A model generated the notes under the pieces. The model did not search any database, was not told the origin of the DNA, and was given only the letters and a program-made list of their open reading frames with translations. The translations under genes and the position numbers were made by a program. Shown here in pieces: positions 13,443 to 19,060 of a stretch of DNA of 19,060 nucleotides. Source of the DNA: a bacterium (GTDB lineage Bacteria > UBA9089 > JASEGY01); contig JASEGY010000016.1 of the NCBI GenBank assembly GCA_030019105.1, positions 1,851 through 20,910 on the forward strand, written 5' to 3'. Within the stretch, counting starts at the first letter, position 1. Each line of letters begins with the position of its first letter.

Positions 13443-15437
13443 TTAGCCAATCAATGTTAATACATTTTGCGGCAAGGTGTTGGCTTGAGCCAACATAGCC
13501 GTTGATGAAGAAAGCAGGATCTGGTTCTTTACAAAATCGATCGTTTCACTGGCAAAATCCAGATCTCTGATGCGTGATAGAGCTGCCGATTGTTCCTCAT
13601 AGGCGACCTCATTATAAGCTAAGTGGTGCTCCATCCGGTTTTGAATAGCCCCCAGGTTAGACCTTATACTGGAGACATGGTCAATGGCATTTCCGAGAAG
13701 CCTGATGGCGCTCTCAGCCGCAAAGACATTGGTTACTCCGTTCCCCTCCAGGACATCGATCTTCAGCGCCCGGCTCGAAACAGTGGCGATATGGGTCACA
13801 ATAACCTGGTCTTTGTTCGCCCCCACATGGAAGAGCAATCCTTCCGGCCGCCAATTTTCATTGGGCGGGGATTTACGTTCGTAAGTCCCCGGAGAAATAT
13901 TGGCCGTGGTTAAAAAACCGTACCCGGATGTTGACTTGCTTTCATTCAGAAACAGGGTGCCTTCCAGCCTGTCATTTCGGATAACAAACTTATCTTCCAG
14001 GTTATCGTAGTAGATAGTTGCCCTGGCCTTATCCGAGGCATTGACGGCCTTCATAAAGTCGTTGATCGTATCATAGGCTGCTACGGAAAAAGTAGCATCG
14101 TTAATAGTTACGCTTCCGGTGACCGGTTGTTTGAAATTGCCGCCGTTTGCCCAGTCATTCCAGGCGGTAGCCCCTGTCTTAAAAATGTCTAAGTCCGGCC
14201 CGTTAGGCAATATTTCATAGACACCTTCGGCGGCTGCATTGCTGCTGGGGGAAGGATAGCGGTTCTTGTCGATTTTGATGGTTGTCAGAAAATCGACTTC
14301 TCCTGTTCCGGTCCCACCAGCAGAGAGGATTAAATCTTCTCCTTTGATATCGCTTTTGATCGTGTACTCATCATGTTTTGAGTCATAGGAAATAGTTACT
14401 CCTGCCTGGCGGTCAGTATTGATCGCCTCCATAAAATGCCCTACGGTCGCATAATCAGCCACACTGAATTTGACTCCATTGATCTTTACCCAGCCGCCGA
14501 CCGAATCGTCAAAGCCGGCTTGACTGAAGGCCTGGGTGGTATCAATGATATGTTTGTTCTCCGTGTAATGCTCGCCATTGGCTACCTCTGTTCGAGAAAT
14601 GGCGTTAGCCACCGGTCCCGGCGCAGCCGAAGTGCCGGTTTCAATATTGGCCACATTAAAGAAGGCCCTGGACATATCGCTGGCTGATTGACTTAGCCTG
14701 AGGGCCTCACCAGGGGTGTCACTGAAGATCTTGAAAATATCAAGGTCTTCATCGTAAGTTATCGTTACCCCGGCTTTTTGAGATTCATTGATCGCATCCA
14801 TAAACTCCCTGGTAGAGTTATAATCACTTACTGAGAAGATAGCCCTGTTGATGATAACTGAGCCTTCCGGAGTTACCAACCGGGACCCGGTGTTTGGGTC
14901 GTAGGTCTCATAGCCGGCCTCGGAGAACTTGGCGTAGATGTCTATTTTACCTGCGCCGGAAGAGGCTTCAAAAGTACTGGAACGTTCGGCCCGGTATCTA
15001 AGGGGCTCGGTAGCTGAAAAATCCCCGGTAAGCAGCTTCAGATTATTAAATTCGGCTGCTTCAGCCTGCTGGTTGACAGACTCTAAAAGCTGGTTTATCT
15101 CAGCCTGGATCATCTCTCGCTGATCCGGAGACTCAGAACCGTTGGCTGACTCAATAGCCAGAACCCTCATCCGCTGAAGCATCTTCTGGATTTCATCCAT
15201 GCTTGCTTCAGCCGTTTGAATAACTGAAATGCCATCTAACAGGTTTCTGGTGCCCTGTTCGAGTCCCAGAACCTGAGAATCTATCCGCTGAGAAATGGCT
15301 AACCCAGCAGCATCGTCGCTGGCCCGATTGATCCGTAAACCTGAAGAAAGTTTTTCCAGGTTTCTGGCTAAGGCCCGGTTTGTTAGCCCTAATTGCCGAT
15401 GCGAATTTAGGGCCGGTATATTATGAATTACTCTCAC
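13443..15437 (-). CDS. Flagellin 2 (664 aa) with internal Flagellin-IN repeats
   Basis: A filament subunit closely related to flagellin 1. D0/D1 N-terminal blocks are LSSGLRINRASDDAAGLAIS and LLDGISVIQTAEASM; C-terminal blocks are SRIRDLDFASETIDFVKNQI and MLAQANTLPQNVL. The middle has three Flagellin-IN units, each starting near FSQAGF/FSEAGY and centred on ING..FS..DY.T. I start at the GTG at 15437 (protein MRVIHNIP...), which lies eight bases after GGAGGG and aligns with flagellin 1. A GTG three codons upstream (15446) overlaps the ribosome binding site and is unlikely. A structured leader resembling that of flagellin 1 lies 135-175 bases upstream. Hairpins fill the spaces on both sides. 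Confidence 0.95.
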   Translation of the reverse strand: MRVIHNIPALNSHRQLGLTNRALARNLEKLSSGLRINRASDDAAGLAISQRIDSQVLGLEQGTRNLLDGISVIQTAEASMDEIQKMLQRMRVLAIESANGSESPDQREMIQAEINQLLESVNQQAEAAEFNNLKLLTGDFSATEPLRYRAERSSTFEASSGAGKIDIYAKFSEAGYETYDPNTGSRLVTPEGSVIINRAIFSVSDYNSTREFMDAINESQKAGVTITYDEDLDIFKIFSDTPGEALRLSQSASDMSRAFFNVANIETGTSAAPGPVANAISRTEVANGEHYTENKHIIDTTQAFSQAGFDDSVGGWVKINGVKFSVADYATVGHFMEAINTDRQAGVTISYDSKHDEYTIKSDIKGEDLILSAGGTGTGEVDFLTTIKIDKNRYPSPSSNAAAEGVYEILPNGPDLDIFKTGATAWNDWANGGNFKQPVTGSVTINDATFSVAAYDTINDFMKAVNASDKARATIYYDNLEDKFVIRNDRLEGTLFLNESKSTSGYGFLTTANISPGTYERKSPPNENWRPEGLLFHVGANKDQVIVTHIATVSSRALKIDVLEGNGVTNVFAAESAIRLLGNAIDHVSSIRSNLGAIQNRMEHHLAYNEVAYEEQSAALSRIRDLDFASETIDFVKNQILLSSSTAMLAQANTLPQNVLTLIG

Positions 15438-15511
15438 GTCAATCACCCTCCCTGATGATTTATTTGGTATTTGTTCTCCGCGCCTTCCATTGCGCTTGGA
15501 GGGCCGTTGAA

Positions 15512-15613
15512 TTCAGAGGCCCGGGATCAAAGATTAAAGGTTTGGTATAATAAATTTTTCTTAGATCCCGGCCCCTGAATTTCCGGCCTTTTTACAAGGT
15601 CTGCTCCTTGTGG
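15512..15613 (-). promoter_or_regulatory. Conserved two-hairpin leader upstream of flagellin 2
   Basis: In transcript order, ACAAGG-AGCAG-ACCTTGT (15594-15612) is followed by AAAAAGGCCGG. Then comes a long hairpin whose 16-base arms (15512-15529 and 15564-15579; TTCAGAGGCCCGGGATC against GATCCCGGCCCCTGAA) enclose an AT-rich loop. Block 15572-15613 matches 12879-12921 upstream of flagellin 1. Conservation in two paralogues amid otherwise unrelated spacer argues for function or for recent gene duplication. Confidence 0.55.
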
Positions 15614-15622
15614 GGCAGTTAT

Positions 15623-15630
15623 CGTAATCT
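15623..15630. repeat. 8-bp target-site duplication, left copy (element A4)
   Basis: CGTAATCT, repeated exactly at 15767-15774 on the other side of the element. The uninterrupted tandem copy reads CGTAATTT at 15845-15852. Confidence 0.88.
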
Positions 15631-15766
15631 GGCCTTGTCCATCGTTTGGGCCACTCAAGTCAAAAATGGGAAATGGGAAATTAGGAAATGGGAAGTGTCT
15701 TGTTTTATTTCCTATTTCCCATTTCTTACTTCCTATTTTAAAATGGCCGAAACGATGGACAATGAC
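15631..15766. mobile_element. Palindromic element A4 (family A) with heptamer core
   Basis: A 136-bp element. The termini GGCCTTGTCCATCGTTTGGG(CC) and GGCCGAAACGATGGACAATG(AC) are inverted repeats. The core hairpin has AAATGGGAAATGGGAAATTA-type heptamer units (15665-15697) facing TTTCCTATTTCCCATTTC (15710-15738). Flanks are the perfect 8-bp repeat CGTAATCT. Removal restores a 78-bp tandem unit, so this is a demonstrable insertion. A5 at the window end has nearly the same left half. Confidence 0.9.
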
Positions 15767-15774
15767 CGTAATCT
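15767..15774. repeat. 8-bp target-site duplication, right copy (element A4)
   Basis: CGTAATCT, identical to 15623-15630. Confidence 0.88.
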
Positions 15775-15938
15775 CCTCTAACTACCCGGCTGACTGATAA
15801 ATACAAGGGCTCAAACTCGTATTCATCTGTCAAACTACAGTTATCGTAATTTCCCCTAATCGGCCGGCTAACTGATAAATACTCAGGCTCAACATCGTAT
15901 CCATCTGTCAACCGGCTGGTTTGCCGGTATCAATCGAT

Positions 15939-15977
15939 CATCTTCCTGTTACCCTCCCTAAGAATATCAGGAAGATG
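15939..15977 (-). promoter_or_regulatory. Hairpin with AGGGAGGG in loop, flagellin 2 upstream region
   Basis: CATCTTCCTG (15939-15948) pairs perfectly with CAGGAAGATG (15968-15977). Read on the minus strand, the loop contains TTAGGGAGGGTAA, the same core as the flagellin ribosome binding sites but with no start codon nearby. Candidate CsrA-type binding site or decoy; inference only. Confidence 0.45.
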
Positions 15978-15989
15978 TATCTTTAATAT

Positions 15990-16035
15990 CCAGGATCGTG
16001 GGTCCGGACTTGTTTCACGATATCCTGAACGTCTA
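15990..16035. repeat. Short hairpin CAGGATCGTG / CACGATATCCTG
   Basis: An imperfect 10-bp stem around the loop GGTCCGGACTTGTTT, one of several hairpins in the 15447-16834 gap. No other feature is assigned. Confidence 0.45.
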
Positions 16036-16057
16036 ATACCAGGTTTTGATAAGCGCT

Positions 16058-16120
16058 CCAGCAACCGCTACTGAATTCGGGGTCCTCCCTGAACACCGAA
16101 TTCACTAGCAGTTGCTGAAG
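16058..16120. repeat. Family C palindrome, simple form, with AGGGAGG in loop
   Basis: CCAGCAACCGCTACTGAATT(CGG) (16058-16080) pairs with CCGAATTCACTAGCAGTTGC (16096-16115, continuing TGAAG). Read on the minus strand, the 15-base loop is TGTTCAGGGAGGACC. The arms match the outer arms of 13161-13295 and 16458-16701, which carry inserted material in the same place. Confidence 0.65.
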
Positions 16121-16203
16121 ACTTGGTTTTCCTCCCAATTTAGTATTAAGTATTAATTATAATCAGATAATTTTAGTGGAAATCAACCTCCTTTCTTTGG
16201 CCT

Positions 16204-16230
16204 GGGAGGAGATATTACTACTCTCCTCCC
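16204..16230. repeat. Hairpin GGGAGGAGA / TCTCCTCCC
   Basis: A perfect nine-base stem with a nine-base loop (TATTACTAC). Each strand carries GGGAGGAG in the stem, where it would be sequestered. Upstream, an AAAGGAGGTTGAT sequence (minus strand, about 16185-16197) lacks any following ORF. Confidence 0.5.
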
Positions 16231-16457
16231 CTATAAAAGCTAAATACCTGCCGATTCTCAATATCTCATGTTACTATTCCTCGAGTAACGGCTGCCTGGA
16301 TCAAAGTCCCGGTTTGGATTAAATCCTTCTAAACTCGCAGCCAGTGTCCGGTACTGACGCGATCTCAGGGGAATAATCTGTCTTGCTTAAGGAATAAAGA
16401 ATCCGGACCATCTCTTTCTTCCTTCAGTCAAAACGATTACCCGGGGCTTTGAATCCT

Positions 16458-16701
16458 CTTCAGCAACCACTACTAAACTAGTACAGCTCGGCGGAAGTTC
16501 CTGGGTAGTTTCACCAGGGTTCCAGGTTCCAGGTTCCAAGTTCCAGGTTCCAGGTTCACGGTTGGTCGCCTTACGTTCTTCGAACCCTGAACCCTGAACC
16601 TTGAACCCTGAACCCTGAACCTTTAACCGACGGGAAACTTCCGCCGACGTGTACCAGGGCTTCCTCCCTGAATCTTCCAAGTCTACTAGCGGTGACTGAA
16701 G
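16458..16701. repeat. Family C palindrome enclosing a two-shell heptamer element (GGTTCCA unit)
   Basis: The outer arms CTTCAGCAACCACTACTAA (16458-16476) and CTACTAGCGGTGACTGAAG (16683-16701) pair. The second shell is GTACAGCTCGGCGGAAGTTC (16481-16500) with GAAACTTCCGCCGACGTGTA (16634-16653). The core has about six GGTTCCA units (16515-16560) facing about six GAACCCT units (16582-16622) around a GGTTGGTCGCC loop. The second shell, core and loop match the element at 10346-10480. The minus-strand frame at 16387-16680 is only repeat translation (QGSGFKVQGSG), not a gene. Confidence 0.75.
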
Positions 16702-16739
16702 ATATAGCGCCTGGAGATTATTGAGTATGATTTATTTAG

Positions 16740-16829
16740 TTGTCAGTGGTCAGTGGTCAGTTGTCCTTTGGTCCCTTAGGTCCCTTTGGTCCTTTTAGTC
16801 CTTTAACCCTGACCACCGACCACTGACTA
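16740..16829. repeat. Heptamer-repeat hairpin (GTCAGTG unit) downstream of flagellin 3
   Basis: GTCAGTGGTCAGTGGTCAG (16742-16760) pairs with CTGACCACCGACCACTGAC (16809-16827). Between them are looser repeats of GGTCCCTT/GGTCCTTT. It lies a few bases after the flagellin 3 stop and may help end its transcript, although there is no clear U-tract. Confidence 0.7.
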
Positions 16830-16834
16830 ATTCC

Positions 16835-18796
16835 TTAACCTAATAATTGGAGGACACTCTGAGGCATCAGATTGGCTTGAGCCAACATAGCCATTCCGGA
16901 CTGAGATAATATCTGATTTCGGGTGAAAAGCGTTGTTTCAGAAGCCATATCAAGGTCGCGAATCCTGGCTTCCGAAGCGGTCATTTCTTCATATTCTATA
17001 CCCACGAAATTCATGGTATGCTCTAACCGGTTCTGATAGGCGCCTAAATTAGCGCGCTGGACCGAAACCAGATCAATCGCATCCGAGAATTTCTTGATCG
17101 CACTTTCAGCCCTTTCTCTGGTAGTCAGTCCATTCACCTTCAACATATCTATTTTCAACCCGGCCGTAGTCAGGGTTTGAATATGAATACCAAAGGTTTG
17201 ATCCTTATTGGCCCCCACGTGGAGAACAAGGCTTCCTTCCCATTCCTCAAACCCATCAGGCACCGCCGGCTTAGTTGTTCCAATGGCCATGTTGATTTCC
17301 TTGAAGAAGGTGCTGCCTGCTGAAGAAGCAACCTCGGCAATATTAAGGTTTTCACCGGGGGTGTCGCTTCTGAGAATGAATTGATCGGTTCTCTTGTCAT
17401 AGCTCATAGTTACATCGGCCGCCTCATTCCGGTTGACATCGTCCATAAATTCCTGAACGGTTTCGTAATCGGCAATAGAGAAGATTTGGCCATTAATGAT
17501 CACTACTCCTCCGATATCCCGGCCTCTAAAATTGTCCGCATTAAATCCGCCCAGTAAATCAACATAAGTTTCATCAAGCTTTACCTTTTCTGTACTCGTT
17601 GTGGCGGCAGTCAGACTGGGGGCAACATAAAGGAGGGGTCGGATGCCTACCCCGGTAAGGAAGCCGATTTCGTCGGCTGTTCCGGCCGAGGTGGTTTCCT
17701 CCAGGAGAAGGTCTGCATCCGGAGTATCTCCGCGAATAGTAAATTGATCGGTATCAGCCGTATAGCTGATGGTGGCATCGGCCCGGGCAGACTCGTTAAT
17801 GGCCTTCATAAAATCCATGACACTATTATATCTGGCTAAGCTGAATTTTTCTCCATTAACCGTGACCGTGCCGGTAACCGGTATGTCAAATCCGGCTGAA
17901 GAAAAAGGCTTGGCAATATCAATGATATTGTTATTGGTGATGTAATCGGCGTCTGTGCCATCAAGGGCAGATTGGTAGCGAGTAATAGCTGTAGCGGCGT
18001 GATCAAAGACAGCCGGGGTGGTTCCTGCGTCAATATTAGTCATGGTCAGGAAACCATGTCCTGATGTGGCTGGTTTTTCGAGGAGGGTCAGGTTTGCTCC
18101 AATTTCTTTGCTCTTAAAGATAAATTTGTCAGCGCTCTTATCGTATTCTAAGGTTACTCCGGCCTCTTGTGAGGCGTTAACGGCATTAATAAATTTTTTA
18201 ACTGAAGAATAATCAGCTATAGAGAAAGTAACTCCATTAACAATGATGGAGCCGTCCGGGGTTCCCCCATCAAAGCCGGCTGTGGAAAATCGGGCATTGA
18301 GGTCTATGCGGCTTGTGCCTTCAACTACTTCCCTCCGGCTGTCTGCCTGAGTTAAGGGGTACGGAGAATCCTTTGAAAAATTACCCGTAAATAACTTTAA
18401 TGTATTGAACTCGACCGCTTCGGACATCCGGTCAATCTCTTCCAGGATTTGATCCACCTCGACCTGCACCAAACCCCTGTCTTCGTCAGTGTAGGTACCG
18501 TTAGATACCTGGACGGATAAAACTCTCATCCGCTGAAGCATCTTGTGGATTTCTTCCAGCCCGGCTTCAGCCGTCTGAACGACCGAAATTCCATCCATAG
18601 TATTCTTAAGGCCCTGGTCAAGACCACTTATCTGTGAACGAAGTTTTTCTGAAACAGCCAGCCCCGCCGCATCGTCAGCAGCCCGATTGATCCGGTAACC
18701 GCTGGATAATTTCTCTATATTTTTATTCAGCATTTCATTGGTAATCTGCAAATGCCGCTGCGCAAAGATAGCGCTGATATTATGCATGATTCTCAT
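16835..18796 (-). CDS. Flagellin 3 (653 aa) with internal Flagellin-IN repeats
   Basis: The third filament paralogue and the most divergent of the three. D0/D1 N-terminal blocks are LSSGYRINRAADDAAGLAVS, TMDGISVVQTAEAGL and MLQRMRVLSVQVSNGT. C-terminal blocks are ARIRDLDMASETTLFTRNQI and MLAQANLMPQSVL. Three Flagellin-IN units span residues of about 165-290, 290-410 and 410-530, with ING..FS.ADY..V..F. and SDTPG hallmarks; LHVGANKDQ precedes the C-terminal D1. I start at ATG 18796, nine bases after GGGAGG, giving MRIMHNI like its paralogues. Two ATGs upstream at 18805 and 18802 lie zero and three bases from the ribosome binding site and are unlikely. The leader differs from those of flagellins 1 and 2. 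Confidence 0.95.
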   Translation of the reverse strand: MRIMHNISAIFAQRHLQITNEMLNKNIEKLSSGYRINRAADDAAGLAVSEKLRSQISGLDQGLKNTMDGISVVQTAEAGLEEIHKMLQRMRVLSVQVSNGTYTDEDRGLVQVEVDQILEEIDRMSEAVEFNTLKLFTGNFSKDSPYPLTQADSRREVVEGTSRIDLNARFSTAGFDGGTPDGSIIVNGVTFSIADYSSVKKFINAVNASQEAGVTLEYDKSADKFIFKSKEIGANLTLLEKPATSGHGFLTMTNIDAGTTPAVFDHAATAITRYQSALDGTDADYITNNNIIDIAKPFSSAGFDIPVTGTVTVNGEKFSLARYNSVMDFMKAINESARADATISYTADTDQFTIRGDTPDADLLLEETTSAGTADEIGFLTGVGIRPLLYVAPSLTAATTSTEKVKLDETYVDLLGGFNADNFRGRDIGGVVIINGQIFSIADYETVQEFMDDVNRNEAADVTMSYDKRTDQFILRSDTPGENLNIAEVASSAGSTFFKEINMAIGTTKPAVPDGFEEWEGSLVLHVGANKDQTFGIHIQTLTTAGLKIDMLKVNGLTTRERAESAIKKFSDAIDLVSVQRANLGAYQNRLEHTMNFVGIEYEEMTASEARIRDLDMASETTLFTRNQILSQSGMAMLAQANLMPQSVLQLLG

Positions 18797-18805
18797 ATTC
18801 ATCAT

Positions 18806-18834
18806 CCTCCCTGATTCTTCTCCCTGGGCCTCCC
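18806..18834 (-). promoter_or_regulatory. Triple GGGAG motif upstream of flagellin 3
   Basis: On the minus strand, CAGGGAGG, CCAGGGAG and CAGGGAGG follow one another within 29 bases; the last is the ribosome binding site. Repeated AGGGAG around a start is compatible with CsrA-type repression, known for flagellin in some bacteria, but is not proof of it. Confidence 0.45.
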
Positions 18835-18847
18835 TGTCCAGAGGACT

Positions 18848-18883
18848 TAATAATTATTAATTATTAATTATTAATTATTAATT
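18848..18883. repeat. Heptamer tandem array (TTAATTA unit)
   Basis: About five perfect or near-perfect 7-bp units in an AT-only stretch. The unit is nearly self-complementary, so the array can pair with itself. It sits in the flagellin 3 upstream region, just after a small stem CTTATT-GAGG-AATAAG (minus strand, about 18890-18905). Confidence 0.8.
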
Positions 18884-18920
18884 AGTCTACTTATTCCTCA
18901 ATAAGTTATTTTAGTATTCC

Positions 18921-18968
18921 TTAGTAAATTAAAAACAGGTGAAGTCTTCCGCCCGACTTCCTGTTCAT
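18921..18968 (-). other. 15-codon mini-ORF overlapping a terminator-like hairpin, upstream of flagellin 3
   Basis: On the minus strand, AAAAAGGAGGTG is followed immediately by an ATG and 15 codons (MNRKSGGRLHLFLIY) ending in TAA. The same bases form a hairpin: AACAGG..AAGTC against GACTT..CCTGTT (18934-18965), followed by TTTTTAATT. It may be a leader peptide with attenuator. It may instead be the terminator of a minus-strand gene to the right of the window; the ribosome binding site is only two bases from the ATG, which weakens the leader idea. Confidence 0.35.
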
Positions 18969-18997
18969 CACCTCCTTTTTAATTAGATGCGCGGGGC

Positions 18998-19060
18998 GGC
19001 CTTGATCATCGTTTCGGCCACTCAAGTCGAAAATGGGAAATGGGAAATTAGGAAATGGGA
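18998..19060. mobile_element. Palindromic element A5 (family A), left half, cut by window end
   Basis: The left terminus GGCCTTGATCATCGTTTCGG(CC) is followed by ACTCAAGTC and AAATGGGAAATGGGAAATTA heptamers, almost identical to the left half of A4 (15631-15698). The eight bases before it are CGCGGGGC (18990-18997), the predicted target duplication. Confidence 0.8.

Larger units (their letters stand above)
15616..15917. repeat. Two tandem 78-bp hairpin units, the first split by element A4
   Basis: Unit 2 (15838-15915) and unit 1 (15616-15630 continued at 15775-15837) share CAGTTATCGTAATYTCC, GGCTRACTGATAAATAC and GTATYCATCTGTCAA at an exact 78-base spacing once the 15631-15774 insert is removed. 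Each unit folds on itself (GACTGATAAATAC against GTATTCATCTGTC). Confidence 0.8.

Noticed and set aside
16387..16680. Minus-strand 97-codon frame with QGSGFKVQGSG-type repeats
   Set aside because: The protein repeats are only the 7-bp DNA repeats read in frame. It spans a hairpin and has no family features.

Overview
The window looks like chromosomal DNA of an uncultivated, flagellated, diderm-type bacterium. Evidence: an OmpA-type lipoprotein, three bacterial flagellins, canonical argD, argG and panD, and strong AGGAGG-type ribosome binding sites. MNT/HEPN, DUF4160/DUF2442 and HNH accessory modules, together with very palindrome-rich intergenic DNA, resemble genomes of deep-branching candidate phyla. 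I cannot name the phylum from sequence alone. No rRNA, tRNA, CRISPR array or transposase gene was seen.

Layout. 1-377: end of a MITE-like element that cut into a nucleotidyltransferase gene. 378-807: a 409-bp nested palindromic element. 813-1907: panD and a PD-(D/E)XK-type protein. 1968-6132: argD, then a tight plus-strand unit of OmpA lipoprotein, MNT nucleotidyltransferase, HEPN protein and argG. 6162-6495: a second MITE-like copy. 6516-7786: two two-gene accessory modules (small protein + HNH; DUF4160 + DUF2442). 7787-8928: about 1.1 kb of stacked palindromes without genes. 8929-10329: an ATP-grasp protein. 10556-18796: three large minus-strand flagellin genes separated by long, hairpin-filled spacers.

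The most unusual content is non-coding. One family of palindromic elements (family A here) carries about 22-bp terminal inverted repeats starting GGCCTTGT and ending CGTTTCGGCC. Three intact copies are each bounded by a perfect 8-bp direct repeat: GGAGGGTA, GACTTGTG and CGTAATCT. These are the footprints of transposition. Their cores differ completely: nested palindromes, an entire second MITE, or a heptamer-repeat hairpin. They look like Russian-doll elements built by insertion of palindromes into palindromes. A second family (family B) has about 27-bp terminal repeats and TA target sites, like Tc1/mariner/IS630-derived MITEs. A third class is hairpins whose arms are degenerate 7-bp tandem repeats; at least eight occur, each with a different heptamer.

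Functionally, argD and argG serve arginine biosynthesis and panD serves beta-alanine/pantothenate synthesis. The three flagellins share D0/D1 ends and three internal Flagellin-IN repeats. Two of them share a conserved two-hairpin leader, and AGGGAGG motifs recur in leader hairpin loops, which suggests post-transcriptional control. That control is inference only.
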